Shown piece after piece: positions 1 to 13,667 of a stretch of 64,000 nucleotides of DNA; the first letter of the stretch is position 1, and every line of letters begins with the position of its first letter. Below the pieces are notes generated by a model. That model was given only the letters and a program-made list of their open reading frames with translations. It ran no database searches and was not told where the DNA came from. The translations under genes were made by a program, and so were the position numbers. The stretch is from Agelaius tricolor (lineage: Eukaryota; Chordata; Aves; Passeriformes; Icteridae), in assembly GCA_023055355.1 (NCBI GenBank), contig JALJCS010000001.1:52085381-52149380 (forward strand). Reading direction: 5' to 3'.

Positions 1-520
1 TCAATGCAGGTCAGGATACCATTAGTCTTTTTTGTGACAAGAGCAAACTGTTGACTTATGTTCAATCTGGTGTCCAGCAGGACCTCTCAGTCCTTCTCCA
101 CAGAGCAGCCTCCCAGCTGCACAGACGCGGATTTTTCTATCTCAGATGCAGACTTTGCATTTCCACTTGTTGGATTTCACGAGATTCCTGTCAGCCCATA
201 TTCCTGCCTGTCAAGATTCCTCTGGATGACAGCACAACCCTCTGCTGTACCAGCCACTCCTCACAAATTGGCGCAATCAGGAAACTCTCTGACCAATCAT
301 TAGATCATTCATGAATGTATTAAACATTATCTGACCCAGTACTGGCTCCTGGGGTACATTAGTCACTGGTGTTCAACTAGGCTTCATGCCAGTGATCATC
401 ACCATCTGGACCCAGCCAGTTTTCAATCCACCTCATTGATTCTTTCAGTCTGTGTGGCATCTCTATGAATACCTTATGGGAGACAGTGTCAAAAGCCTAA
501 CTGACGTCCAAGACGAATGG
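1..520 (-). mobile_element. CR1 LINE fragment, antisense, ORF2 reverse-transcriptase part
   Basis: Read on the minus strand, this is a decayed piece of CR1 ORF2. The stretch around 325-375 corresponds to the reverse-transcriptase block that normally reads like 'VTSGVPQGSVLGP...FN', with the conserved 'acccagtactggctcctggg' wording of antisense CR1. The segments around 1-110 and 180-260 match the downstream ORF2 region, where the family has a 'LGVLVD' block and a cysteine-rich 'CRVLHLG' block. The frame is broken by substitutions, so no protein is made. Similarity fades after about 520, and the left part is cut by the window edge, so the 3' end of this copy is not visible. It is a typical dead avian LINE copy. 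The family call is from remembered consensus; the right boundary is uncertain by tens of bases. Confidence 0.75.
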
Positions 521-3500
521 CTAAGCTGCATCCTGGAAGATATGACCTTGACTAGTGGCAGTTTAAGAGTTGAAGATTCAGCTGTGACATTGATGGAGAG
601 GAGCTGTGCAGCAGCTATCCTTTTCACCCCAGAGTGGCCAGTCAGCTGGGCAATGCCAGCCAAGGAGCAGTTGTGAGGTGGCAGGGTGTGCCCAGGTAGT
701 CCATTCCAGAGCTACACTTGTCTACTGCTCCAGACTTCTAATGTGGGAGCAGTTGCTTGTCAGCTCTAATGTTGGAGCCATATCTTTTCTGGCAGGCAGC
801 GTCACCAGGGCTGTCAGAGTGGCATTAGGATTATTCATTAAAAAAGAAAAGAGTTGAGCAGACAGTTGAAAACCATCAAAACAAATCAACGATTATTTTA
901 TAAATTATGGATATGCTAAAAAATTCTCATTTTTCTGCTCTTAATGTGTGTTTCCTGTATCTCAGTGATCAGGAGAAGGGTAAATACTTTCGGACATAGC
1001 GTATTGCTGCTCTGAGGTTGCCAGAATAGCTCTAGCTCTGATTTTTTCAACTTCCTTTTGTAGTTTTTCACTGCAACAATACAGTGTTTTAGTACACACT
1101 GGAAGTGTGGTTTTATTATTTTGGGTCTTTCTGCTTTCTGTTTAACACCATAAATAAGCCCTCAAATTGACTGCAATTAGAACTGCATGAAGAACAGTCT
1201 GTTTCTTGCTGATCAAAGAGGGGATAAAATCTGAATCTCCCACATTTTTTTCTTCAGCCCACTTAAAAATATCTCCTGTTTAGTGTTTGGGTTGCTGAAC
1301 TGTCCTCGCTTTAATTTTCAAAGGTCCACATATATTGAACTAAAAAATGCTTTGAAGAAAAAAACCAACTGGATTTTTTGTCATGACTAAGACAAGTGCT
1401 GGAAGATGATTATTCACTGAGAAATCTGTCTGAGAATTAATGATACCATCCATGACTGAACCATTTTCCATACAGAAGTGGTTCAGGTGCCTTTTAGAAA
1501 GTCACCTCATCTCATTCATGCAGACTCCTTATGCCACACATGTATTTGACCTAAGACTTTTTAAGAAACTTATCATGTGCATCAGGATCAAGGAAGGTGC
1601 TGTCTGTACTGAAGTTTTTGCTGACTCAATATTCTCAACATAAAATAAAGAAGAAATAATTAACCCCCCTCAAAATTGGATAAAAATGCATGTTTTCCAT
1701 CTTATCTCTAACAGGACAAAATTGAAACTTCCAATAAGCCTGACAATTGTTTTTCTTTCTTCCTTGAATTAAAGCTGGAAGTTGCTGAAACAAAGAACTA
1801 TGGTTACAGAAATACATGCCCAGAGAGGTTCTAAGAAATTATCTTTAGCTGGTCTTGTGCCAGCCATCTTAACTACATGTTTTATGCTACAGGCCCAGCT
1901 TCTGTACTAGACCATTGCACAGGTGGAAATATGTATTTGTGGGACACCAAACAGTAAATTTCCCCAATGCAACACAATTACAGAAACATCTGCAAAACAT
2001 CTTTGATCCAATTCACTATGAAAACATACAAACACTCATGATGGTCTAGTAACTGCAGATTTCCCTGCACTGCAAAGCCAGAAATAATGGGGAAATTGCT
2101 TCAAGACACACCAATAGTTTTTGTTCTGGCAGCTGTACATCTCAGCTGTTGTTCCTTGCCTGTTAGGGTGTAATTCGATTTAATGATAGAAATAAGACAA
2201 ATACATTTTGCATGCATTAATGAAATCACACCGACAGGTTGTAAACACAAGAAGGAAAAGCATATGAAAAAAAAAATCACTTGATTAAAAATAAGCTGGA
2301 CACATGAACCAGTTTTGGTAAAACAGAAATAATTTTATGCCCCTACTTGGCTCTTGATTCAAGAATCAATTGGAATTTGTTTGGAAAGTTTTTGGTAATT
2401 TACCATTCCTGTGCTTTGTATGAATTTCTTCAGGCTGGGTAGAGAGCCAGAATGCCAAAATTTAATGAAAAACCTTATTTTATCTGAAAACCTGTAAGGT
2501 GTTTGTTTTGTTTTTTGTTTTTTTGTTTTGTGACTTCTCTCTGTGTGTTTCTGCCCCTTAGAGACTTCTCAATCTGCAGTTGCAGCCAACTCTACCAGTT
2601 TCAACCAAATTTGACAGATGTATTTTAGGATCTTTCTGTCAGTGATCTCTCTCATTCCACAGAAATATGTGACTTAGTAGGCAGGAAGGGTCCTACAATG
2701 GCCCTTCTAAAGGAAATGCTGCCACATGAGTTAATACCTTAATTTCCAGGGAATACACAACTGCAAGAGACTCAATAAATACCCCATCCGTGGAAAAATC
2801 TTATTGGAGCACTAAATAGCTGCTAGAAGATCAAGACAAGAAAATCATATCAGGTTTAATTCATTTTCCACCTTTGGAATTCTTAAGTTATGAAATAGCA
2901 AGGCTAGATTCATGAATACACACTTTTACATTACGTTAAGATTCAGCTGAAGACACAGTAACTGAACACATAATCAGTTTAATTTTCTGTGGCAGGTAAA
3001 GAAAGCACAGCAGTTGTAGGCTCTGGGCATTTCTTTTCTTCAAGCTTTATTTGTAAATTACATAAACACAGGGGCAGGTATAAACAAAATGATGGCCCTG
3101 AAGGGTGATTTTGATATATTGTTCCATGGATCAACATGTTTATTAATAGCACTGTTCTGAAAGATACGGAATAGGTGTTGACAGTCACTAAAAGTATGAA
3201 ATTGCTTTTTCATCTACCTATTAATCTCTTGATCTGTCAAAGTGAATAGAAACCTAACTGGCCTTTTCATTAAGTAAGGATTTTGAAAGTTTTAGATTTT
3301 TCTGTCAGAATTTTTTTTACTCTGCTTTCATCCTTTGCTTTTCCAAAAGTAGCATCATTGCCTACAGGAGAAAATTCTCTTTACACAGACACACTGCAGG
3401 CTGTTGGTGTTTGGAAGGAAATAGGCAAATCTGGCACCTTCAGTTGTCATTAAAACTTACTTACAGGAAAAGATGAAGATCAACCAGTGAGTCCAAAATG

Positions 3501-5488
3501 CATTAGGCAAGATGACCCAGTAGAGTATCTCTTGTTAGAAGTGAGCTGCAAGTATGTATCTTACTGCTTAATTTATTCACTTTCTTATAACTATTCTATT
3601 AGCAAACAGACCATTTTAAATTATCCCCCATATTAATTTTGGAAAACTACAGCATGAGAGAGGTGGATTATTATATTCCTAATTAAAACACAAATACAGC
3701 AATTGCAGTTTATATGCCATTATCTTGAATCTACACAGGATGACGTTAAACAGCAAAACAGCCATTAATTTTACTGTTCAAAGAAATGCTCATAATCTTT
3801 TAGAAATGTCATATAAAATATTCATTTTGAAATGCCCTACGGTGATTTCTGAATTTATTTAAAGTGGGCTGTTGATAGCTCTTTTATAAATAAGCAATTA
3901 CAGTACACTAAATATATCATGGCCCATCACATTATACATTCTATAATTTCATGGATGAAAAGCCTACAGCTGATCTGCATAAATGTGGTATGTCTCACAG
4001 CAGGTGAAGAGTTTGATTACACAGGATAATCAGTGTTATTATTTATAGTAACAATTTATACCTGTTATTTATTAAAACCCAGCAAATCAGATACTAGTTT
4101 ATTTAAGGAAGTCACTGTATTATAGGCTGAACTAGGCATAAGAATATTAAACACATGTAAAATGCACTGTTTCATTAGGAGTTTGAAATCAGCCAAGGTC
4201 AGCAGGGATGAGTTGTTAGTATTTGGTAGCAATGGAGAAAGCTGTGTTGGGTGAGCAGCTGGGGTCTGTCCACATTCCCTCTGGACAAGTATCATCACTG
4301 CAAACATCGTTGCCCCACCAGCAATATCAGAGATCCTTGCAAGCATGTTATCTGAAGAAGCCAAGGGTTGATTAACTGCAGAAAGGTTGAAACAATCTGT
4401 GAAATATTCAGGTGATTTTTTTAGACCTGACATGAAGGATTTTCATGAGGGTTGCCCTGCACAAATTACCATACTGCAACTTACAGTGCTCATATTCCTT
4501 GGTCATTTAGGAAAATGAACCTTTAAAAAAATCATGAAAGGATAGTCTTGTGGATTATTTTAATGTAGTTATAGGATCTGGGAAATTACACACACTCAGT
4601 TTGTCTGTTGGTATCTTGTCTGTTTGTCACCTTGTCTGAGTAGTGTTATACTTGCCCTCACTTCCTCATCCGCTCATTCAAGCGATGGCAAGAGTCATTG
4701 GGCTGGGCACAGCAGAAGGGGACAGGTACTCGCAGGGGATCCTTTCAGCCTCTCCCACCTGGCCCTGGGCAGGTGCTGCCAGCTTCTGCTGAAGGGGAAA
4801 GCAAAAGCGATGCTGAGGCAGCTCTGGGCCATGGTTCCATAGGAATGGCAGTGCTGTAAATGCCATTTCTGTGAGGTAGGTGGAGTTCAGCTTTAGGTCC
4901 TTGGTGTCTGGCATGTCTTTGAGACTACTTAGAGAGAGGGGCAGAGGTCTGGGAACTGCCCACTCTTTGAAGAAAGGAACAATGTCTTCAGAGAAAATGA
5001 AGACTTATAAATGACAACTGGTAGGATGAAAGTTAGTTTAAAACAGCAGAAAAACCTGTTGAGAGTACAGACTACCTGGAAAATCACCTTGAAAATGCCA
5101 ACATTTTGGTGTTAGTAGTATGGCAGATCACATAGTACACCCAGTGTATGTGTCTGAACTAAGCTTTTGAGTTCATAGCAGTGAAAATTATCTCCACACA
5201 AAGATTCTATTCTACTTTTATGTATATATATTTAATTTTGAAAAGGATGTCACACTATGCTGAAATGACTGAGTATATATGTCTAGAAACAGGTCCACTT
5301 CAGCTCTTCTTTTTGAAAACAACAGAAGAAGGAAAGGCATGTCTGTACAGTGTTAAGTCCTGGAAAGGAAAATAAACTCATTGTTTTTTTGTGATGTTTC
5401 AGAGGTAGTTCTTATGATCATACCAAATGAGCTTCACTGATTTTCACAGGAAGATTAACTGTGTTCATATTAAACTAAATGGAAGTTT
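521..5488. other. Anonymous non-coding DNA
   Basis: No gene is recognisable on either strand. The longest frame is a 122-codon minus-strand ORF (4433 down to 4065) with no domain and no conserved-looking composition. A short G+C-richer patch lies at about 4640-4880. Imperfect TTGTCTG repeats occur at 4600-4640, and a T/G-rich run at 2500-2527. I see no RNA gene. Confidence 0.6.
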
Positions 5489-5507
5489 TGTGCATGCATG
5501 CATGTAC
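5489..5507. repeat. TGCA repeat, alternating purine/pyrimidine
   Basis: Nineteen bases alternate strictly between pyrimidine and purine. They contain the perfect palindrome TGCATGCATGCA (5491-5502). It is followed by the small palindrome CTACGTAG at 5511-5518. No function is implied beyond possible non-B DNA. Confidence 0.6.
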
Positions 5508-7118
5508 TAACTACGTAGAACAAAACTTTTATGCAATTTAAAACGTAAGATCCTCTTGGCAAAATTCTGCAGGGTATCATAATAAATTGGAATAGGTAAC
5601 TGTAATTACTGTAGCCAAGAGACAGAGATGTAAAATATTTGGCTTACCTATCCCCTTAATTTCAAAGTACAGAAAACCCTGAGAGGAAATAGATATATTA
5701 TTTAAATGCAATAAAAATATGATCTAATTAAAATCTACTGCAAATAGGAAAAAAATGCAACTGTGTATGAATTTCTCACCTCCTGTGAGTACTGTTGTGG
5801 TGCCCCAAATGTAGACTATAGAATATATGAAAGATGCTCACAAGTATTAGTATTAGGGCAAAATATTTAGGAACTCAAAGTGAAAGTAGAACCCTGGCAT
5901 TATTGTGAAAATCAAAGTTAACATGGCCCTTAATAAAACAAGTACAAATGCCTTAATATATAGATAAATATTTTTGTGATGAAAATCTAGGCTTACCCTG
6001 GACGATATTATCCCATATATACTAAACTATACTACTACGGATGAAAACACCTAAAAGCTTCTATTCTATTCTATTCTATTCTATTCTATATTTAAAATTT
6101 CAAAATAATTAAATTCACATTTTTCCAGGTTTTTAAAGATCTCTTCTCCCTCCAAAGAGATCAAGTTCTATTTGAAGGAAACAGCTGGATGAATAGCCCT
6201 ATAATTAGATTATAATGTGAAAATATAATTTTCTATAAAAAATGGGGGGTTTTGTCACCTAAATATTGTTTATTTACATATTCCAAAGCTGCAGAATAGA
6301 AATTATTTTGGTGTGAAGAACATTTCTGGATATTCTGAGACAGTTGTACTGAATCTGAGACTATTGAGAAATAGCCTTTGACACAGAAGGCTTTGAATTG
6401 GAACCAGTTCCTTTGTTCTTCCAGTATTTTGGGTTGATAAAATGGCATCACACTTAAGATACTAAAATAAAGGAATTTTCAGTTGAGCTCTTTGGTTTCA
6501 ATGGACAGGAGTCACACTATGACCAATCTGAATTTCAGAGAGACTGTTCCTGGCTGAAAACAATTAAGATAAGCTCACAACTCATTCCTATGGAAACACT
6601 TAGATGGCTGTTTTAGGAACAAAGGTCTCAATTCTGACTAATAAATCTTCTCAATTGCATATAAATACATATAATAAGGCCAAAGAGACAATTAGATATA
6701 TCAGTTATTCTTATTTCTTATGTACACAGTGCAATGATACATTTGACAGATATGTCTTGCAGAGTGCCACACAATCTTTATAGGTGAGTATCAACAGATA
6801 ACCCCTTGGCAGTTCATGTTCATAGACAATCACTTTCACCAGTACCAATTTGTGACACATTTAGCTGTGCCAGGCTTTAGCTTCTTGCTGTTATAATTTT
6901 TTTTTAATCTTCCTCTGCTATATTTAAGGACAGGGAGATAGAAATACTGATTTTTTAGTAAGTGATAGTTGATACTGAAAATAAAAGAAATTAAAGATGA
7001 GAACTTGTTTCAGGTAAGAATTTATTTTCTGTATAATGAAGATTTTCACGTAAACCAAAGTATTTACTTTCTAGAAAATTGTAAGAAAAGCAGTGAAAAT
7101 AAGTCATGGTATTTCTTA
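5508..7118. other. Anonymous non-coding DNA with one microsatellite
   Basis: A+T-rich, with no supported gene. Apart from the pentanucleotide repeat listed separately, I see only scattered A or T runs (for example around 6895-6905). Confidence 0.55.
6059..6089. repeat. (CTATT)n pentanucleotide microsatellite
   Basis: Five perfect CTATT units run from 6061 to 6085. They are preceded by TT and followed by a partial CTATA unit. The uninterrupted array suggests a young and probably length-variable simple repeat. Confidence 0.95.
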
Positions 7119-7470
7119 GAGTCATAGAATCTTAGAAAGCTAAGGGGTTGGAATTCACCTTAAAGACCATCTAGTCCCAGCCTCCACTTCCAAGGGCAAG
7201 GACACCTTTCACTTGACCAGGTTGTTCAAAGCTGTATTCAACATGGCCTGGAACACTGCCAGCCTTGGGGCTTCCAGAACCACCCTGAGCAACTGGTTTT
7301 GGTATCTTACCACCCTCATGGTAAAGACTTTCTTCCTAACCTTAAATTTCCCTACTTTCCATTTGCACCCATTACTCCTTGTCCTACGACAGTTCCCAAT
7401 GAAGTGTCCCTCTCGGGTTTCCCTGTAGGACTCTTCAGACAGGGAAATGCTGCTATGAGGTCATTGGAAC
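7119..7470 (-). mobile_element. CR1 LINE, antisense, 3' end
   Basis: The plus strand opens with the reverse complement of a CR1 tail (AGAGTCATAGAATC at 7118-7131). It continues with the diagnostic antisense order: 'ggttggaattcaccttaaag', 'atctagtcccagcctcc', 'ccaccctcatggtaaaga', 'ttcttcctaacct', and then the 'ccctgtaggactcttcag' segment. The element therefore points left, with its 3' end at 7119. It is 5'-truncated, as most CR1 copies are, and similarity disappears at about 7470. Tail wording and 3' UTR place it in the ATTCTATGA-tail group, unlike the copies at 8.2 and 54.2 kb. Small open frames over it (7213-7428, 7299-7523) are accidental. Confidence 0.88.
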
Positions 7471-8181
7471 AACTTTGCAGTTTGCTAGTCAGAAGAGTTA
7501 CAAGTATGAAGACAGAAATGTAGAAGAGGAGACACAACTGATAAGTGGAAACAAATTGAGAGCAATGTACAGTGGAGAATTCAGGGAACTCCTGGAAGAT
7601 ATAGGAGGACCATGTGACAGTAAGAAGAAGAAAGAAGTACAAAAATCATAGTTAGGGTGAGGAAACTGGTGAGAGCTGGGAAATCCAGCTGCAGAGAGTA
7701 AAGGAGATACCTGGTATAACCCACTACTGAAGGCTGAATCATAAAGACAATGTGAGGAGACAGGAAATGTGATACCAACAATGTTAATGTATTTGGTGTT
7801 TCAGATAGAATACTTTCCTCCTGTAGTTGACCCATAAAGACGTTTAATGTTTAAATTTTGCTTAAATTTTTGTCTTAGCAGAAAGCTTATGTCACAGTGA
7901 GTGTCACAGTTAGTAAATAGTATAAGCAGTGGATTAGAAATCATATGAGGGAAATATCCCTGTAGTTGTTTGCAGGGTAGTATTTCTACAAAATGTAATA
8001 AATCATGGGATATAGGAAGCATTTTGGCATAAGAGTTCCCTGTAAAATTCCAGAATTGATATGTTAAAGATATTTTAATGAAAACTCAACTTTATATTAG
8101 CAAGTTGAAAAAAAAAAAGCCACAAACAAGTAAGGCTTTTTCATTCAGAGGTGCAAGAAGACAAAAATCACTGATATATCA
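7471..8181. other. Spacer between two CR1 copies
   Basis: No gene or repeat is recognised. There is an A-run at about 8088-8098. Several overlapping minus-strand open frames of 70-100 codons occur here without domain content. Confidence 0.5.
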
Positions 8182-8551
8182 AGAGGGGAGACCTCATTGC
8201 AACCTACAGTTTCCTCATGAGGGGAAGAGGAGGGGCAGGGACGGATCCTCTCTGTGCTGACCAGACCACAGAATGACAGTCAAGTTACAGGACATGAGGG
8301 AATGGCCTGAATTTTGTGAGGGGAGGTTTAGGTTGGATATTAGGAAAAGGTTCTACACCCACAGGGCGGTTGGGTGGTGGGGAACAGGGGAAGTGGTCAC
8401 GGCACCAAGCCTGAGAGAGTTCAAGGAGCATTTGGACAATACTCTTAGGCACATGGTGTGACTCTTGGGGATGGTGCTGTGCAGGGCCAGAAGCTGGACC
8501 TGAAGGTCCTTATAAATCCCACCCAAATCAACTTGTACTGTGATTCTGTGA
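8182..8551 (+). mobile_element. CR1 LINE, sense, 3' end
   Basis: The copy starts abruptly at 'gaggggagacctcattgc', a point inside the consensus, and so is 5'-truncated. It continues through 'ggtttaggttggatattagg' and 'gagagttcaaggagcatttg' to 'gcacatggtgtgactcttgg'. It ends in the CR1 tail TGATTCTGTGA at 8541-8551. It carries the same 3' UTR wording as the longer copy at 54.2 kb and belongs to the same subfamily. Only the tail end of ORF2 and the 3' UTR could be represented; nothing is coding. Confidence 0.9.
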
Positions 8552-11500
8552 AGATTATTTTTTACAGATAAATGTTTAGAAATAAAAATTGTGTCTTTTT
8601 CTGGGAATTTCTTAAGCACTTATTATCACAAAGATGATTTGGATGACTTTCCCAGAAGTAAAAAAATTGTTCTAGCATAAAAATTTGCTTTTCTTAAGTG
8701 CTATCTGGCACTTTATGGACAGAAAAGAATGGAGCACAGGTAGGAGGTGATTTATGGAGAGGGTTTTTGTAAAAGACAAGAGGTAAGAGTTAGATGAAAG
8801 GTGAATAATAACCAAATGAAGACTGAATGCTCAGTACTGAAAATAGTGATAAGTGGAAGCTGAAGGCATATAAAATAGAAAATAAAGTTGATGACTAATG
8901 ACTGAAATAAAAAGCAGATTTAAATTTTGATTCCAGAACTTTTCATATAAATGGCTTGTAAGAAAAATGTGGCTTCTAAAGGTTTGATCATTTTCATAGA
9001 AAAAACCTTCCAGGTAATTTTCTATGCACAATTTCCATGGAAAAAGTTAGATGTTTTTCCTTCTAAAAATTATTTTTTTTCCTAGGCAACAAAAAAGGGG
9101 AGTCTATTCAGGGATACCTGAATTGCAAAAAACTCTTGGGTTTTTTTTGGCTAGATTGTCACAGTATATTTAGCAATTAAAAAAGGAAAACAAAAATATC
9201 AACACCAAAACCAAAAGTAATGAGTCAAACCTGCACATTGCCTTAAGGGTGTAATTCAGGAAACTGCTGTCATAATATATACTGCACTGAATAAGCTCTG
9301 TGGAGTTTCATGATGTAGAAAATGCTGTGAGAAATATGGTTTAGCTGGGAATTCTCATCCTGCCATTAATGTTGAGATGCTGAGAGACCAGGCCAGTTTC
9401 TGAATTAAAAAACAAAACAAAACAAAACAAGACCAAACAAAAACAAACAAAAGGGAAGAAAAAAAAAAAAAAAGAAAGACAGAAAGACAGACAGAAATAG
9501 TAGCCTTCTAAAGATAAAATCAGGAATGGTTGGAAATTATCCTGGGATGAATATAATGCAAGGAAGTTAGATGTAGAAGCATGTTAAAGTTGGTAGAACA
9601 TTTGAATGGTGCTAAAAAAAAATTTAATTGCAGGTGTAGATGTTTGTGACAAGATAGGATTAATGTCAAGTAAGAGCCATACAATCTAACCTTAGCATCA
9701 CATGGGCAGCACCTTTGATACTGATCACCTGGAAGGCAGAAATATGTATATTGTATATTCCCAAACAGCAATTTTATTATTTCTGTAGGTGTTCCACAGG
9801 TTATATGATATTGTGTAATACTGCATTAATTTAGCCACTTTTACTTTGGACTTCTTTTGTTTCTAGGAGAAAGTTTCAAATTCTCCTAAACTTTGTGTCA
9901 TAAAAGGGAAATGTTTAATTAGCTGTTTGTTTTGTTTTGTTTTTTATTTTCTATTACTTATAAGTAGTTATTATGTAGTGGTTTAGTTTCCGAGTCCTGT
10001 TGGAATGAGTCTCAATTCTCCATATCTCTTGTGTTCTAGTTCATTTCCAGCCGCCAGACTCTACCTTGTCAAAATGAAGATAAAATATGCAGCAAAAGCA
10101 GCAAGGTGACAAATTTTATCTACATGATGGTTGAGACTTTTCCAACTTCCTCTTTGGGTATGTAAATCAGTCAAAAGATAAAGACAACTCTTGGCTCAGA
10201 TGATCTTTAGATCCATAGTGAGAGAAAGGTAGGTTTCAGTTATGAACAGATCCAGAAAAATAAAGACTAAGGTTCCTAGGAATCTCATAATTGAGAGACA
10301 GGCTGTCTCTATATATCAACTTAGCTTTTAAAAAAAAAAAATTAAATCTGCAGGTTTTACATAAGTGCATTTCAATTTTTGTTTTTACAACAAAGTAAAG
10401 CAGATAGGTCAGACCATTTGAAGTGAAGCTAAGAGCAAAGCAGATTAGAATGTTTTTACCATCATATGGAAAATTGTTCTTTCCATATTGACAGTTTGTG
10501 TCCTCATTGTCAGATATGTAGATTTTTTGAAGAGTTGATGTTTTAGATATTGAACTGTGAGAATTCAGGGAATTTCCCCAATGGATGTATGAAATAACAT
10601 GAACTTTTTATTTATCATTGTTAAGTCACCAGTCAGAGACTGATGATGCAAACAATGCAGTGGTGGATGTAGAAATGTGAGAGAAAAAGAAAAAATTGAC
10701 AGGCAGAGGGGACTAAAGTAACCAGCAAGGTTATCTTATTATTATCTCTTCATTATCTGTCTGTGAATGGTCAAAAAATTAACATACATTAACTGTGTGT
10801 CACTGTTGCAGAGGCTTTTCAGTATTTTTTTATTTTTTCAACTAGACAAGGTCAGGCAAATATTTGAACATACTCTTAGAGATCTTTGCTCCAAAAAAGG
10901 ACAGATTACATAAGGTGTGTGTTATTTTTATATTTTCAAGATCTACTCTAACACGTGGCTGGGTTTTTCAGGTCATGATATATACATTTTTATGTATGAA
11001 TATGTGAAAAACCATGAGGGTAGAAAGAGGAAAATATTATTTAATCTGCCATAACAGCAGTATCAATGATCAACAGCAGTGCATTTGGAAGACTGTAAGT
11101 TTTCAGTGTCTGGTACTATTTTAAACCAAGAAGAAGAAGGTTTCACTTAGCCTAAATAATGCTAATGAACTTCTGCCTAAGAAGAAAACAAGTTAGCTAG
11201 TTCAGTTGGGTGAATATTTATTTTCTTCTCTCTCTCTGTCCCTTACTCTCCTGTAACTACACACCCTAGGATGCTACCACCAGAAAAACTCATTATGCTC
11301 TGATGCTGAGCAGAAATGATGAGGTAGTAGCTGAAAGACTTTGTAAAGGCAGGACATACCTTCATAAAAATATACATTCTTTAGCTAATCTCATAGGAAA
11401 GAAAAATAATTCAGAAAATACACTTAGAAGGCTGAGGAGGTGTAGTAGCACTGTGTAATCTTGCAAGATTGTTAGTGGGCAGAGCCTGAGTGTGGTGCAA

Positions 11501-12860
11501 CACAAACTAGCTAGGGGTTAATCAGTGGGAAGCAAAGTGACAGACATTGGAGGAGCTTCAAGAAAACATTGTTAGAAATAATATCCTTAAATTGATCTCA
11601 TTAGATGGAATCTGCCTAGGAATGAAAACTGAAATAGGAGAACTTGTGAAAAGAATATTTCCATTTTTAGCTGGGTTGGCTAAATGAATAAGAGAAGGAA
11701 GAAGGCTGAGAGCTGAGCTGAGAGCTGTAGCTGTGTAGGTTGGTCAATTGCTCCTGAGCGAGGAAGAAGCAGAAACTTTTAGAAATGGACCCACAACTGA
11801 CTGGAAATTTTTAGCTTGATTCTTTGCTTCCTCAACTGGACTGAGAAAATCTTGCCATTACACATGCAGAAGTAGCCACTTACATTCCAGTGTATAAACA
11901 GTTAAAATCTCACTTTCCATTTGTAAATTATACTGAGTATGCTAAGATATTCACTTACTTCTTGCTGTTAAAGCTATTAAGTAAATAGTTTCTGATTTCA
12001 GTAAATAAATTACTGTGAACTCTTCAGAATTTTGAGTATTCACTTATTTAGTCACCTCACAATTTCTTGTTTCTTATTTTCATATCTGACAGTCCACATT
12101 GCATAAATAGTTAGGCCTACTAGACTTTTATGCAGATATTTTCTGGTTAAAGGCTTCTGTATACCTCCCAGCTCTTGGTAAACTATCTTCTCTGAAATTT
12201 TTTGAAAGCAAGATATTAGTTTCTTGAATACCTTTGAGAAGCCTTCCATTGGTGACCACAGGTACTAAAAAATTTTAACTTGGTGATGCTGCAAAGGTAG
12301 TTGTGACACTAGGATGCAGGGAGCGTACGTTATAATGGTAATGTGAGGATGAAATTAAATTTGGTCTTGTTACGGCTGCAGTGTAGAGAAGCATCTGAGT
12401 TGTGTGTGTGCAGGTGCATATCCATGACACTTGGCAAATCCCTGTCACTTCAGGGGTGCTCCTGTTGCAGCTTTGCAGGTGGAGACAGAGGACTGACTTA
12501 CAACAAAATGGGGACTGTTTGGCAGCCAGCTGGCTGTAAAGCATTTGACTATTATAGGAACTCAGTTCTGGAGAGTACCTCAGGCAGCTCCTGATACCCA
12601 CAAACCAACAGATAGGCACAACCTTTATGCTTAAGATGTATTGGTTAATTCCCTGGGTGAGTGAGCTGCCTGTGGCAGGTACTTGCTTGGCAGTCCCTGC
12701 TGTAGAATTGGTTACTGCACATTGGTAATTTGATATAGTCTATACTGATACTGCAGATGGAGTCCTGGTCAGGTAGAACAATCTTTTCTGTATAGTTCAG
12801 ACCACCTGGAGATATCTTGTGCATTATTAAAGATCATAAATAGAAATGAGTTCTCTATGC
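8552..12860. other. Anonymous non-coding DNA
   Basis: No gene is supported. It contains the A-rich simple repeat at 9407-9496 (listed separately), a T/G run at about 9926-9950, and an imperfect 12-base tandem of GCTGAGAGCT units at 11705-11728. Opposed open frames at 12275-12619 (minus) and 12343-12594 (plus) overlap each other and show no domain. Confidence 0.55.
9407..9496. repeat. A-rich simple repeat: (AAAAC)n, A15, (GAAA/CAGA)n
   Basis: A compound low-complexity tract. It has AAAAC units, then AAAC units, a run of about 15 A, and finally GAAAGACA/CAGA units. It could be the decayed tail of an inserted retrocopy, but I recognise no inserted sequence upstream. Confidence 0.9.
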
Positions 12861-12879
12861 ACTGCAGTGATCATGCAGG

Positions 12880-12990
12880 ACTATGGACCATCTGGGATGC
12901 AGCTCCTAATTTCTCTGGAGATGTTCTTGCAAGGACCTTGCAATAAATACTTTGTCAACATCCCAACAATGCCTGGCTACCCCATATGAG
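12880..12990 (+). mobile_element. Possible LTR polyadenylation segment
   Basis: A short palindrome CAAGGACCTTG (12930-12940) leads into AATAAA (12942-12947) and then a T/C-rich segment with 'ctttgtcaaca'. This is the look of the R/U5 part of many endogenous-retrovirus LTRs in birds. No LTR ends, target duplication, primer-binding site or internal genes could be established, so this may be a solo-LTR relic or chance. No viral protein frame is visible. Confidence 0.25.
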
Positions 12991-13667
12991 AGATTTCACT
13001 CCCCATGTAAACACTAGCCCATGGAAAAATTTGGAACACCCTGAAAGGATTTGTGCAAAACCCATTCAATTCTACATATAAATAATTTGAGCAGAATAAC
13101 TTCCAAACACAAGCTCAATTGTTGCTACCAAAGGAAATTCAAAGTCAGAGTACTTTTTTTTTTTGTGGATAGTATTTTTGTTTTATATATGTCTCTGAAG
13201 CTAAAGTATCCCAAGCACATGAAAGTAAAGATTTGTGTGTAGTTCAGGTTAACACAGAAATAAATTAAAACTAAAAAAATGGAGGATAAAAACAAAAAGG
13301 TATGGAACAAAAACTTAGGGCATTTAGAAAGTATTGTAATAATCATGTTGCTTTTCCTTGTACACATTTCTGTCTGAGACATCAAATATATTACCTGATG
13401 ACTTGGAAATTAATTGGGAAGTTATAGTGCTAACTGGACAGTTAGAGTTATTAATTTCATTTGGTTTGATTAATGGTTTCACTTTTAATGAACCATTAGG
13501 ATTTAATTCTGACTTCAGTTACCCATGAGTAAAAATATGCATTGAAGTTTCAGGTTTGCTTAGATGTTAGATTCATTTAGCAAAGATATATGACAAAGAG
13601 ATGACATTTTGCATGCAAATATTGGCACTTGTGTAAAGACAAGGTGTAAATGTAATAAATGTGGGAA

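Noticed and set aside
4065..4433. 122-codon minus-strand open frame
   Set aside because: It has an ATG start, but no recognisable domain, no splice or promoter context, and a length expected by chance in 64 kb.
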